Shown here piece by piece: positions 34,580 to 44,362 of a stretch of DNA of 64,000 bases (positions are counted from its first letter, which is position 1; each line of letters begins with the position of its first letter). The position numbers were made by a program, and so were the translations under genes. The notes under the pieces were generated by a model. That model was given only the letters and a program-made list of their open reading frames with translations. It made no database searches and had not been told where the DNA came from. The DNA is from Rhodococcus sp. IEGM 1379 (lineage in GTDB: Bacteria > Actinomycetota > Actinomycetes > Mycobacteriales > Mycobacteriaceae). The stretch lies in NCBI RefSeq assembly GCF_030056815.1, contig NZ_JASHKR010000002.1, positions 62,001 through 126,000 on the forward strand, in the 5' to 3' direction.

Positions 34580-35961
34580 CCGACCACCGTAACGCCGGCC
34601 TCGCCACTGGTTTCCTTTATTGCGGGTAGTGCCGAGATATCGAGAGGCGTGGTATCGAGATCTGGTGTCTGCTTCGGGACGAAGAACGTGACGATACATC
34701 CCAGGACTGCGATACCGGCGAAGACATAGAAGGCTGCCTCTGAACTGATACCGGCGCTGATCAGGCTGCCGCCGATGAGGGGCCCGAATATTCCGCCGAG
34801 GCGGCCGAACCCGGCACACCACGCGACACCGGCGGCGCGGGCGGGCGTCGAATAGTAGTTGGACACAAATCCGTAGATCAATACCTGCGTTCCGATGGTT
34901 CCGACTCCGGCGATTGCTACGGACGCCAGGAGGATGGGTAGGGGGAAGTCGAAGGTGAACAGCAGCAGAGCAAGCGCGGCAAGTCCGAAGGTGGTGGCAA
35001 CCACACGCTGTGGTCCGGTGATGTCGGCGATCCGGGAGGCGAGGAGGCCACCGATGATGGCACCGCCATTAAGGACCAGCAGGAACGAGAGTGATCCCTT
35101 GGCGTTGTACCCGGCATTCTCCATGATCTTGGGTAGCCAGGTGTTGAGGCCGTAGGTCAGGAGTAGACCGGCGAAACTCATCAGGCCGAGTAGTGCAGTG
35201 CCCCAGACGTATTGCTTGCTGGCGAGTGCCCGGAAGCCGACCTTCTCCGCGGGGGCATCGATGGGTCGAGTTACGGTGGCAGGAAGAGGAATTCCTGTCT
35301 TCAGGGACACTGCTTGCGCCTCGTCGATGCGGCCGCGAGCGACGAGCCACACTGGCGATTCGGGAAGTCGGAACCATGCAAGCGGAAACAGAATGAGGAG
35401 GGGAAGCGCGCCGATGAGGAACAGGCCGCGCCAGCCGATGGCATCGCGAAGGATGATTGCCAGTATCGACGCCAGCACGCCGCCGGCCGGTACACCGCTG
35501 TAGACGATGGCGTTGAACAGGTTTCGGCGCCCGGGTGGTGCAAATTCAGCGATCATCGCACCTGCCGTGGCGACGAGTCCGCCGACACCGATGCCGGTGA
35601 AGAATCGTAGAAGTCCAAAGGTGGTGATGCTGGTGGCGAATGACGCCAGCGCCATACCTACCGAGAACCAGACGATGTTGATCAGCATCATCTTTCGGCG
35701 CCCGAAGTGGTCTCCGATCGCGCCGCAGGTCAAGGCGCCCACCATCACTCCGACGAGGGCGTACGACCCCAAAGCGCCGGCCTGTGATGCGGATAGCGCA
35801 CCGATCTGGCCAGGGTCATCCATCAGGACCGGCAGAATCGTGCCGTAGACGACGAGGTCGTATCCGTCGAACAAGATGGCGATGGCTGCGATGGCAACCA
35901 CCCACAGCACCGAAGATCGATGGCGGGCGCTGGCCCAGGAACCAATTTCGATCGAGGACAT
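34576..35961 (-). CDS. benK: Benzoate/H+ symporter (MFS, AAHS family)
   Basis: This 461-residue transporter of the aromatic acid:H+ symporter family has DGYDLVVYGTILPVL in helix 1, the loop GAIGDHFGRRKMM (GxxxDxxGR/K), and the family segment RFFTGIGVGG. The DGYD aspartate in helix 1 is essential in relatives such as PcaK and BenK. It imports benzoate with protons. It lies between benD and benR within the ben operon; its stop overlaps the benR start. Confidence 0.93.
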   Translation of the reverse strand: MSSIEIGSWASARHRSSVLWVVAIAAIAILFDGYDLVVYGTILPVLMDDPGQIGALSASQAGALGSYALVGVMVGALTCGAIGDHFGRRKMMLINIVWFSVGMALASFATSITTFGLLRFFTGIGVGGLVATAGAMIAEFAPPGRRNLFNAIVYSGVPAGGVLASILAIILRDAIGWRGLFLIGALPLLILFPLAWFRLPESPVWLVARGRIDEAQAVSLKTGIPLPATVTRPIDAPAEKVGFRALASKQYVWGTALLGLMSFAGLLLTYGLNTWLPKIMENAGYNAKGSLSFLLVLNGGAIIGGLLASRIADITGPQRVVATTFGLAALALLLFTFDFPLPILLASVAIAGVGTIGTQVLIYGFVSNYYSTPARAAGVAWCAGFGRLGGIFGPLIGGSLISAGISSEAAFYVFAGIAVLGCIVTFFVPKQTPDLDTTPLDISALPAIKETSGEAGVTVVG

Positions 35962-36018
35962 GGCAAATCTCCGTTCGAGAGATCAGGAAGAAGAGTGTGT
36001 GGAGCGGAAGAGGCTGGT

Positions 36019-36801
36019 TCAGCCGAGATCGCCGCCGGCGACGGGAAGAACCGTGCCGGTGATGTACGAAGCCTCCTCGGAGGCAAGGAATGTGATCGCA
36101 GCGGTTTGTTCGTCGAGTGTGCCGTAACGCTTTTGGAGGGAAGAGTCGACGGTCTGGTCGACGACCTGCTGGTACCAGATCTTCTCGTCCTCGGTTTGTG
36201 CACTGGGCCCCCGGGCCACGACGCGAGTTGGTGCGTCGGTTCCGCCGGGAGCTGTTGCCACGACGCGTATTCCGTATTGTGCGACTTCCAGTGCGAGTGC
36301 AGCAGTGATTGCGCTGACGCCACCCTTGGCTGCCGCATACGGAACACGGTTAACTCCGCGGGTTGCGACCGAGGAGACGTTGACGATTGTTCCGCTGCGA
36401 GCACTGATCAGATGGGGGAGAACTGCCCGACAACTCCACAATGTAGGGAAGAGGGAGCGCTGCACTTCGGCTTGGATCTGTTCGGGGGTGTAGTGCTCGT
36501 ACGGTTTCGCCCAGATGGTGCCGCCGACATTGTTGATCAGGACGTCGATTCGTCCGAAGTGACCGTGCGCCTCGTCGATTGCTTTCTCTGCACCTGCGAA
36601 CTGCTCCAGATCAGCAGTGATGGAGTGGGAGCGCTCGAGTGAGCCGGCCACCTCGTGGACCAACTCTGCCCGGTCGACGAGAACCACCGAACCGCCCTCT
36701 GCCGAGATCCTTTCGGCAACACAACGACCGATACCTTGAGCGGCGCCCGTGACGACGACAACGCGATCGGTGAACCGGTCGGCAAAGATTCGGGGGCTCA
36801 T
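36019..36801 (-). CDS. benD: Benzoate cis-diol dehydrogenase
   Basis: This 260-residue SDR has the NAD motif TGAAQGIG, the NNVGG segment and the catalytic set Ser-Tyr-Lys (NVSSVATRG, YAAAKGG). It oxidises and decarboxylates 1,6-dihydroxycyclohexa-2,4-diene-1-carboxylate, the product of BenABC, to catechol. ATG 36801 overlaps the benC stop (ATGA), so translation of the two is coupled; a longer frame upstream lies within benC. It is followed after 57 bases by benK. Confidence 0.94.
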   Translation of the reverse strand: MSPRIFADRFTDRVVVVTGAAQGIGRCVAERISAEGGSVVLVDRAELVHEVAGSLERSHSITADLEQFAGAEKAIDEAHGHFGRIDVLINNVGGTIWAKPYEHYTPEQIQAEVQRSLFPTLWSCRAVLPHLISARSGTIVNVSSVATRGVNRVPYAAAKGGVSAITAALALEVAQYGIRVVATAPGGTDAPTRVVARGPSAQTEDEKIWYQQVVDQTVDSSLQKRYGTLDEQTAAITFLASEEASYITGTVLPVAGGDLG

Positions 36802-38444
36802 GGTGCAACGCTCGCGTGAGGTTGTGCGGTGCTCAGGTGATTGTCGGCGATTGCCCGACGCATCGTGGATTTGGCATGCGCACTGTGGGTGACGATCAAC
36901 TCGCGTGCGGCGGTTCGGTCGTTCTCTGCGAAAGCGCGAACGATTCGCAGGTGATCGTCCGCAACGTGCTCGTCGACCCAATCTGCTGTTCGCAATATCC
37001 GGTTCATAAGCTCGGTTACCTCGAGTCGGTGGTACGCCTGCAAGAGAATCTCGTTGCCGGTGCAACGGAACAGGAAGTCGTGGAACAGTGCATTTGTTTC
37101 GGTGAATGCCGCTGCGTCCGTGAACCGATCGCGCTCGATCGATGCGGCCGAGTTCTCGGCCAGGATTCGGTACTCGATCAACTGCGCTGAGGTGAGTCGG
37201 CCGATGGTGAGTTCCATGGCGCCCAGTTCGAGTGCCATCCGAGCATCGAACTGTGCGTCCGACTCGGCGACTGGCAGATGCTCCTCGCCGATCTCGTAGG
37301 TACTGATATCTGTCGTGGGAACGGATGCCGGTACTGGCGGAAGTCCGGTCTCGGTCGCAGCTTTGACGGTGGCTGCGCGCTCGGCTTCAGTCAGCTCGGT
37401 AGCTGTGGTCAGGGCCGGAGTGGCTGCAGTGTTGAACTTCTCGAAGTAGAAGTTTGTCGGCGTGATCGACACGTCCTTGAAATGCTGACGTACGGCTTCG
37501 ACCATTGGCGGCGGTCCGCACAGATAGACATCGACATTGCCGTTGTCGAGATGTTTCGGTTCGATGAGTCCGGTGACGTAACCCTTGTTCGGGGCGGAAC
37601 TACCTTGATCGGACACGCAGTAGTCGAAGGTGAACTGCGGCAGTGTCTCTGCGTACTTGCGCAGTGTATCCAGCTCCACGAGATCATCATCGGAGCTCAC
37701 ACCGTAGACCAGGTGAACCGGCAACTCGGAGCGTTCGGCCCGCATCTTCTCGAGGATCGAGAGCAACGGTGCCAGACCGGTGCCGCCGGCCAACAACAGG
37801 GCAGGACGTTGTTGCGTGCGCAGGAAGAAGCTACCCATCGGGCCGGTGAGTTGGAGTGTGTCGCCTACCTGCGCCCGTTCGCTGAGGTAGTCCGACATCA
37901 AGCCGCCCGGAGTGATCTTGACCAGGAACGACGCATTCTCGACGGTAGGGCCGGTGCTGAACGAATACGAACGAGTCGATTCTGTTCCGGGAACGAGGAT
38001 GTTCACATACTGGCCGGGCAGGAACACGAGATCGCTGCGGTTCTCCACCGAGACGGTGAAACCTACCGTGGTATCTGAATGCCGCACTATCTCGGTGATG
38101 GTGGACGTGTACGAACCGGCCGCAGTCTTGGCAACAGCGGACGTGGTGGGAATTTGAAGAACCAGATCGGACTCGGGAACCATCTGACACGGCAGACAAT
38201 AGCCCTGCTCGGCCTCGTCGTCGGTGAGGGCCTCGTCGATGTAATCGCCCCCGTCGAAACTGCCCGACTCACACAGGGACTTGCAAGTTCCGCAGGCCCC
38301 GTCGCGGCAGTCGAGGGGGATGTTGATCCGCGCACGGTACGACGCGTCGGCTACCGTCTCGCCGGATTTGCACTCGACGAAGCGCGTGACGCCGTCCTCG
38401 AAGCTCAGTGCAACTTGGAAGCCTTGCGTAGCTTGAAAAGTCAT
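36798..38444 (-). CDS. benC: Benzoate dioxygenase reductase fused to an FCD domain
   Basis: The 548-residue product is far longer than proteobacterial BenC (about 340). Residues 1-100 form a plant-type [2Fe-2S] ferredoxin domain (Cys46, 51, 54 and 86). Residues 110-210 are an FAD domain (RSYSFST) and 215-335 an NAD domain (AGGTGLAPLLSIL, LCGPPPMVEAV). A linker to about 380 leads to an extra domain, residues 380-535, with the pattern of an FCD ligand-binding domain of GntR regulators: NALFHDFL (Asn451, His455), DDHLRIVRAFAENDRTAA (His498) and VTHSAHA (His520). No DNA-binding domain is attached. The reductase part passes electrons from NADH to BenAB; the FCD part may sense a metal or aromatic acid. 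Confidence 0.9.
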   Translation of the reverse strand: MTFQATQGFQVALSFEDGVTRFVECKSGETVADASYRARINIPLDCRDGACGTCKSLCESGSFDGGDYIDEALTDDEAEQGYCLPCQMVPESDLVLQIPTTSAVAKTAAGSYTSTITEIVRHSDTTVGFTVSVENRSDLVFLPGQYVNILVPGTESTRSYSFSTGPTVENASFLVKITPGGLMSDYLSERAQVGDTLQLTGPMGSFFLRTQQRPALLLAGGTGLAPLLSILEKMRAERSELPVHLVYGVSSDDDLVELDTLRKYAETLPQFTFDYCVSDQGSSAPNKGYVTGLIEPKHLDNGNVDVYLCGPPPMVEAVRQHFKDVSITPTNFYFEKFNTAATPALTTATELTEAERAATVKAATETGLPPVPASVPTTDISTYEIGEEHLPVAESDAQFDARMALELGAMELTIGRLTSAQLIEYRILAENSAASIERDRFTDAAAFTETNALFHDFLFRCTGNEILLQAYHRLEVTELMNRILRTADWVDEHVADDHLRIVRAFAENDRTAARELIVTHSAHAKSTMRRAIADNHLSTAQPHASVAP

Positions 38445-38479
38445 GGGAAACAGCTCGATTCGTGAAGAAGAAGTGCCGG

Positions 38480-38989
38480 TCAGATGTGGTAGACGTCCAC
38501 TACGTGATGGATGTAGTCGTTCTTGAGTACGACCTTCTTCTTCATGATCAGCGGCGCTTCGCCGGCGAAGTCGATCGTGTAGAACGACGTGCCGAAGTAG
38601 GTATCGACAGCGTTGTAGCGGCAGTACAGGGTGAACCAGTTGAAGCGCACATCCACTTGGGTTTCGCGCTGCTCGAGCACCTCGACATTGGAGATGTTGT
38701 GTCCGGTCCGAGGCTCGGGAAGGCTTGTGGCGCTGGACCGGTCGGTCCGAATTCGGAAAACGCGATCTTCGATGCCACCGCGATTGGGGTAGTAGATCAG
38801 TGAGATTTCGGTTTGCGGGTCGGTGGTGAGTTCGCCGTCGTCGGCCCAAGCCGGCATCCAGAACTCGGAGTCCGGGTGATAGCACTCGATCCACTTTTCG
38901 AACTCGCGATCGTCGAGGTAGCGGGACTCGCGGTAGAGGAACTGCTCGATGGCGTGCTGGGTGACGGTGGTGCCGGTTGCAGTGGTCAT
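38480..38989 (-). CDS. benB: Benzoate 1,2-dioxygenase small subunit
   Basis: This 169-residue beta subunit of a ring-hydroxylating dioxygenase carries the typical ESRYLDDREFEKWIECY near the start and RFNWFTLYCRYNAVDTYFG in the core. It has no catalytic residues; it stabilises the alpha3beta3 hexamer with BenA. It lies 11 bases after benA and 35 before benC in the ben operon. Confidence 0.95.
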   Translation of the reverse strand: MTTATGTTVTQHAIEQFLYRESRYLDDREFEKWIECYHPDSEFWMPAWADDGELTTDPQTEISLIYYPNRGGIEDRVFRIRTDRSSATSLPEPRTGHNISNVEVLEQRETQVDVRFNWFTLYCRYNAVDTYFGTSFYTIDFAGEAPLIMKKKVVLKNDYIHHVVDVYHI

Positions 38990-39000
38990 GATGGAGTTCC

Positions 39001-40419
39001 TCAGTTCGTCCGGGTGGAATCGGCGCGCGGAGCACCGGCTTCTTCGGCATCAACTGCCGCGAGCATGGCGTCACGCCAGTAGCCGTGCTGGATCGGATAC
39101 AAGCCCTCGTCCTCGGTCTTGGCTCCGCTGGAAAGGACGCGGTCCATGCCGAGATCTTTTGCGACCTCGTTGGGGCCGACGACCTGGTGCGCCACACCAC
39201 GGCTCAAATCGTTCCACGGTGCACCGGAAGCCTGGTAGGTCTTCTGGCAGGAGCGAAACTCCTCGAGGTCGTCCGGAGTAGCCATGCCGGACGCGTTGAA
39301 GAAGTCCTCGTACTGACGGATGCGATTGCTGCGGGCCTCGGCGCTTTCGCCCTTGGGCGCTATGCAGTAGATCGTGACTTCTGTCTGGTCTACCGAGATC
39401 GGGCGGAAGTGCCGGATCTGGCTGCTGAACTGATCCATGAGGTACACGTTCGGGTAGAGGCAGAGGTTGCGTGACGCACCGACCATGAATTCGGCCTTCT
39501 TGGATCCGAACTCGGCCTCGAGCTCTGCTTTGCGCTCGTACAGCGGACGGTCCTCGGGGTTTCCCCACCACATCCACAGAAGCAGGTGACCGTAGTCGTA
39601 GGAGAAGTAGCCGCCGCCCTGCTTGCCCCAGGTCCCGGCATCCATGGCTTTGGTTTCGTTGGCTGATTCGCCGGCTGTGCGACGGGCGGTGGTTGCCGCG
39701 TAGTTCCAGTGTGTGGACGAGACGTGATAGCCGTCGGCCCCATTCTCCGTCTGCAGTTTCCAGTTTCCGTCGTAGGTGTACGTGGAGGCCCCGCGTAGTA
39801 CCTCGAGGCCGTCAGGTGACTGGTCCACGATCATGTCGATGACCTTGGTGGTGTCGCCGAGGTGCTCTTCGAGGGGCAAAACATCTGCGTTGAGACTGCC
39901 GAAGAGGAAGCCGCGGTAGCTTTCGAACCGTGCCACCTTGGTCAGGTCGTGCGAGCCGTCCTTGTTGAACTGCTCTGGATAACCGCCGGTGCGTGCATCT
40001 TTGGCTTTGAGCAGCTTGCCGGAGTTGTTGAACGTCCAGCCGTGGAATGGGCAGGTGAGAGTGGTGCGGTTGTCGGTCTTACGGCGGCAGAGCATCGCGC
40101 CGCGGTGGCTGCACGCGTTGATCAGCGCGCCCAACTCACCTTCCTTGTTGCGGGTGATCATAATGGGCTGGCGGCCCATGTAGGTGGTGAAATAGTCACC
40201 GACATTAGGGATCTGGCTTTCGTGCGCGAGGTAGATCCAGTTTCCCTCGAAAATGTGGGTCATCTCGAGTTCGAACAGTTGCTCGTCGGTGAACACGCTG
40301 CGTCTCACCTGGTAGCGGCCGGTCTCCGGGTCCTCGATGAGAGCGTCGTCGAGGAAGGCGCGGATACTCGTGTATTCGCTCGTGCTGGTGCTGTGGGCGG
40401 CGTCCAAAATATCCGTCAT
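39001..40419 (-). CDS. benA: Benzoate 1,2-dioxygenase large subunit
   Basis: This 472-residue catalytic subunit has the Rieske [2Fe-2S] motif CSHRG, 17 residues, CPFHGW, and the mononuclear iron site [15 protein letters not shown] (with a later Asp). The enzyme adds O2 to benzoate to give the cis-diol carboxylate. ATG 40419 ([10 protein letters not shown]) has GGAGG upstream; the in-frame start at 40479 has none. First gene of the minus-strand operon benA-B-C-D-K-R-E; the promoter must lie in the 180 bases up to catR, where a CRP/GlxR-like site is seen. Confidence 0.96.
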   Translation of the reverse strand: MTDILDAAHSTSTSEYTSIRAFLDDALIEDPETGRYQVRRSVFTDEQLFELEMTHIFEGNWIYLAHESQIPNVGDYFTTYMGRQPIMITRNKEGELGALINACSHRGAMLCRRKTDNRTTLTCPFHGWTFNNSGKLLKAKDARTGGYPEQFNKDGSHDLTKVARFESYRGFLFGSLNADVLPLEEHLGDTTKVIDMIVDQSPDGLEVLRGASTYTYDGNWKLQTENGADGYHVSSTHWNYAATTARRTAGESANETKAMDAGTWGKQGGGYFSYDYGHLLLWMWWGNPEDRPLYERKAELEAEFGSKKAEFMVGASRNLCLYPNVYLMDQFSSQIRHFRPISVDQTEVTIYCIAPKGESAEARSNRIRQYEDFFNASGMATPDDLEEFRSCQKTYQASGAPWNDLSRGVAHQVVGPNEVAKDLGMDRVLSSGAKTEDEGLYPIQHGYWRDAMLAAVDAEEAGAPRADSTRTN

Positions 40420-40533
40420 GGGTAACCTCCAGATCGAGTGGGCGACCAGTTGACAACCGAGGGCTGTCGAAATTGGCACTGGGCCCGCTTTCCGGACGGG
40501 GCTGCGTCCGGTACTGAATTAACCTTGACATTG

Positions 40534-40549
40534 TGTGGTCCGGGTCACA
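40534..40549. promoter_or_regulatory. CRP/GlxR-like site upstream of benA
   Basis: TGTGGTCCGGGTCACA fits the CRP/GlxR pattern TGTGA-N6-TCACA with one mismatch. It lies about 115 bases before benA. GlxR is known to bind many aromatic catabolism promoters in Corynebacterium. A BenR site must also be in this region but I cannot identify it. Confidence 0.4.
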
Positions 40550-40600
40550 CTAGGCAAATGCCCAGTCCTGACCAAGGGTGTTGTGTTCGACTGATTTTGT

Positions 40601-41371
40601 TCAGCTGCGATATCCCATATCGGCGCTGAGTTGGTTCGCTTTTTCGACCAGAAACGGCGCTACTTCGGTGCGGAAGGCTTCCGGGGTGGTCCGCCCCGCC
40701 GACGACGAGCATGCCGCCACGCCGATGACGCTTCCACTGGCATCGCGAATCGGCGCGGCGAGTGAGATCAGTCCGTCTTCGAGTTCCTCGGACGTGAGGG
40801 CGTATCCCTGCTCGCGCACTACTCGGAGGGCTTTGTGGAATGCGCCTTCGTCGGTGATCGTCGTGGGGGTCAGGGCGTTGAACGTGGAGTTGGCGATGAC
40901 ATTGTCGACGATTTCGGTTGGTGCCCAAGCGAGTAGGGCGCGGCCCATCGAGGTGGCATATGCGGGCACTCTGGTTCCGACGTTCACGTTGATGCTCATG
41001 ATGCGGCGGACCGGTACGCGGGCTGCGTAGACGACGTCCACGCCGTCGAGGACGCCGAGGGAGGCGGATTCGTGGGTGTGTTCCGCGATCTCCATCAGGC
41101 GCGGTAGCGCCGCTTCGGTGAGGGTATGCGATGCGGAGTAGTGCTGGCCGATGCTCAGAACCCGTGGGGTGAGGGACCAGCGACTGTTGTTTCCGGTGAC
41201 GTATCCGAGCTTCTGGAGTGTGAGGAGAATGCGTCTCACCGCCGGCCTCGACAGCCTGGTTTCGGTTGCCAGGTCGGCTAGTGAGGGGTTAGGGCGGTTC
41301 TCGTCGAAGGCCATGAGAACTGCGAAGCCGCGCTCGATGCTCTGGATGTAGTCGCGATCATTCTCGGGCAC
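40601..41371 (-). CDS. catR: IclR-family regulator of catechol genes
   Basis: This 256-residue IclR-family protein has an N-terminal winged helix (LADLATETRLSRPAVRRIL, then LQKLGYVTG) and a C-terminal effector domain (IAEHTHESASLGVLDG, SMGRALLAW, GVAACSSSAGRT). In Rhodococcus the IclR-type CatR represses catABC and responds to cis,cis-muconate. GTG 41371 (VPENDRDYI) with AAAGG upstream is preferred; ATG 41386 is the alternative. It is divergent from catA across a region with two perfect palindromes. Downstream it points toward benA on the same strand. Confidence 0.9.
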   Translation of the reverse strand: MPENDRDYIQSIERGFAVLMAFDENRPNPSLADLATETRLSRPAVRRILLTLQKLGYVTGNNSRWSLTPRVLSIGQHYSASHTLTEAALPRLMEIAEHTHESASLGVLDGVDVVYAARVPVRRIMSINVNVGTRVPAYATSMGRALLAWAPTEIVDNVIANSTFNALTPTTITDEGAFHKALRVVREQGYALTSEELEDGLISLAAPIRDASGSVIGVAACSSSAGRTTPEAFRTEVAPFLVEKANQLSADMGYRS

Positions 41372-41455
41372 GGTATGGCCTTTCATCTGCGGTTTTTGCG
41401 ACGTCAGACGCTCGATGGTTGACAAAGTTCTGTGACTGGGCGCACAGTACCTACG

Positions 41456-41488
41456 TACGCACAGCGTAACACGTGTACGCAGAGCGTA
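41456..41488. promoter_or_regulatory. Twin palindromic CatR operators
   Basis: TACGCACAGCGTA (41456-41468) and TACGCAGAGCGTA (41476-41488) are two 13-bp palindromes with identical TACGC/GCGTA arms. Their centres are exactly 20 bp apart, close to two DNA turns. They lie between divergent catR and catA, where an IclR-type dimer of dimers would bind to repress catA and probably catR itself. Confidence 0.78.
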
Positions 41489-41495
41489 CATCTAA

Positions 41496-42410
<915 letters not shown>

Positions 42411-42441
42411 TTTCACTACTGCAGCAAGAGAAAGCGATTTG

Positions 42442-43563
42442 ATGACTGACCTGTCGATCGTCTCCCTCGAGACCTCCATCCTCGACGTCCCGCTGGTTCG
42501 CCCCCACAAGTTCGCCACCACTTCGATGACGGTGCAGCCGCTCCTGCTGGTCGCGATTCGTACGTCCGACGGTGTAGTCGGATACGGCGAAGGGGTTGTC
42601 CCCGGCGGTCCATGGTGGGGCGGTGAGTCGGTGGAGACGATGCAGGTCATCATCGAGAAATATATTGCGCCAATGATTATCGGCCGGCGAGTCGATCAGA
42701 TTACCTCGATCATGCTCGATATCGAGAAGATCGTCGCCAACGCACGATTCGCGAAGGCAGCCGTCGACGTGGCGTTGCACGACGCTTGGGCTCGCAGCCT
42801 GGGCGTGCCTGTGCACACGCTGCTCGGTGGCGCCTTCCGTGAGAGCGTCGACGTCACTTGGGCTCTGGGCGCTGCTCCGGCGGCTGAGATTATCGAAGAA
42901 GCCCACGAAAAGCTGGAATCTCGTATGAATTTCAGCTTCAAACTCAAGATGGGCGCTCTCGATCCCGCAGTAGACACGGCGCGCATCATCGAAATTGCGC
43001 AGGCGCTCGACGGTCACGCCGGGGTACGAGTCGACATCAACGCGCGTTGGGATCGTTTCACCGCTCTGCGATACCTGCCACAGCTGGCCGAAGGTGGCGT
43101 CGAGTTGATCGAACAGCCCACTCCTGCCGATCAAATCGAGGTCCTTGCCGAACTGAGCAGGTTGCTACCGATTCCGATCATGGCCGATGAAAGCGTGCAG
43201 ACGCCGCACGACGCGCTCGAGATCGCCCGGCGTTCGGCCGCCGATGTCATCGCACTCAAGACCACCAAATGCGGTGGGCTGCAGCGCAGTCGCGAGATCG
43301 TCGCGATCGCAAAGGCTGCGGGTATCGCGTGCCACGGCGCAACCTCCATCGAGGGTCCGATCGGCACGGCGGCCTCGTTGCACTTCGCGTGCGCCGAGCC
43401 TGGAATCAACTTCGGAACAGAGCTTTTCGGACCCTTGCTCTTCAGCGAAGAGTTGCTGCAGGAACCGCTCGAGTACTCCGAAGGACAGTTGCATCTCCCG
43501 TCGGGCCCCGGCCTGGGTGTGGAACTGAACATGGACGCAGTCAAGACCTGGACCAGGAAGTAG
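42442..43563 (+). CDS. catB: Muconate cycloisomerase
   Basis: The 373-residue enolase-superfamily enzyme converts cis,cis-muconate to muconolactone. Catalytic lysines are in FKLKMG and in VIALKTTKCGG; metal ligands are in RVDINARWD (Asp), VELIEQP (Glu) and IMADESV (Asp). ATG 42442 is preferred over the adjoining TTG 42439; AGAGAAAG serves as ribosome site. It is followed by catC after 11 bases. Confidence 0.95.
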   Translation: MTDLSIVSLETSILDVPLVRPHKFATTSMTVQPLLLVAIRTSDGVVGYGEGVVPGGPWWGGESVETMQVIIEKYIAPMIIGRRVDQITSIMLDIEKIVANARFAKAAVDVALHDAWARSLGVPVHTLLGGAFRESVDVTWALGAAPAAEIIEEAHEKLESRMNFSFKLKMGALDPAVDTARIIEIAQALDGHAGVRVDINARWDRFTALRYLPQLAEGGVELIEQPTPADQIEVLAELSRLLPIPIMADESVQTPHDALEIARRSAADVIALKTTKCGGLQRSREIVAIAKAAGIACHGATSIEGPIGTAASLHFACAEPGINFGTELFGPLLFSEELLQEPLEYSEGQLHLPSGPGLGVELNMDAVKTWTRK

Positions 43564-43574
43564 AGGAAAAGAAC

Positions 43575-43856
43575 ATGGCATTCTTTCACGTACGGATGGA
43601 CGTCGATATTCCGCGCGATCTGGATCCGACTGTGCGAGCCGAAACAGTCGCTACAGAGAAGGCGTACTCACAAGACCTGCAACGGCAAGGCAAGTGGGTG
43701 CACCTGTGGCGAATTGTGGGTCAGTTCAGCAACATCAGCATCTTCGATGTCGAGTCGGCAGACGAATTGCACGAGATTCTCTGGAATCTGCCGCTCTTCC
43801 CGTACATGACCATCGAGGTCATGCCGTTGACGCAGCACGGATCGTCGATCAAGTAG
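43575..43856 (+). CDS. catC: Muconolactone delta-isomerase
   Basis: This 93-residue decameric isomerase moves the double bond of muconolactone to give 3-oxoadipate enol-lactone. The family signature is clear from the start MAFFHVRMDVDIPRDL through WRIVGQFSNISIFDVES to the end MTIEVMPLTQHGSS. AGAGGAAAAG lies before ATG 43575. It is the last gene of catABC; the next step genes (pcaDIJF) are not in the window. Confidence 0.95.
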   Translation: MAFFHVRMDVDIPRDLDPTVRAETVATEKAYSQDLQRQGKWVHLWRIVGQFSNISIFDVESADELHEILWNLPLFPYMTIEVMPLTQHGSSIK

Positions 43857-43862
43857 CCGGCG

Positions 43863-44018
43863 ATGTCCCCAGATGTGCAGGAATCGGTGGAGTTGTGGCA
43901 CTCCGAGATGTCGGAGCGCTTTGCCGGACTCTGCCCGGAAGGCTCCACTGATTCAGCACCGGTCGGTACCGTACGCGGAGTACGTCTGGGAGATATAGGC
44001 GCCTAAGATATTTCGGGT
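43863..44018 (+). pseudogene. N-terminal remnant of an AraC-type regulator
   Basis: Directly after catC a frame encodes 47 residues (SVELWHSEMSERFAGLCPEG, then VGTVRGVRLGDIGA) and hits TAA 44004-44006. The next codons in frame (DISG) continue the same N-terminal domain pattern of AraC-family activators that resemble AraC-binding-like proteins, so TAA probably replaced a Tyr codon. All sequence after this, including the HTH, is missing. It is joined in frame to a cupin remnant. Confidence 0.55.
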
Positions 44019-44330
44019 TGCCACAGGTTCTTCGTAGGAGCCCGCGAGCTGCACGGCGCCATGGCAGCGACCTGCTCCGCGAACTTCGCCGAACCGTTTG
44101 CGCATCTCGAAGGCGGGCGGTGTCAGTGCCCGCGCTACGGCTACGTACTCAAGGGGCAGATCTACACCGACTCCGAATCGGGGCGGCAGATCTACAACGC
44201 CGGTGCTGTCTTCTACTGGGCGCCTGGTCATGTCCCCGGAGCAATCGAAGATTCGGAGTATGTGGACTTTACCCCGAAGGCCGAATTTCTGGAGTTGATC
44301 GAAGGTGTGCGCCGCGCGATGCAGCGCTGA
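44019..44330 (+). pseudogene. C-terminal cupin remnant
   Basis: From about 44030 the frame reads ARELHGAMAATCSANF and then a cupin core: GGRCQCPRYGYVLKGQIY, AGAVFYWAPGHVPG, EYVDFTPKAEF. Intact relatives have an N-terminal 30-40 residues more before this part. ATG 44061 could start an 89-residue product but without a clear ribosome site. The function of these small cupins is unknown. It is fused to the AraC remnant at about 44020. Confidence 0.6.
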
Positions 44331-44362
44331 CTCGATCATCGACGTTCAGAGGGAACAACAAG

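Noticed and set aside
34580-34822. Upstream extension of the benR frame
   Set aside because: It lies within benK; GTG 34579 overlaps the benK stop and gives the expected ATPase N-terminus.
38445-39200. Upstream extension of the benC frame
   Set aside because: It lies over benB and the end of benA and has no ferredoxin-reductase character; ATG 38444 gives the normal start.
41419-41424. TTGACA as the catA -35 box
   Set aside because: No acceptable -10 lies 16-18 bases downstream, so I did not call a promoter.
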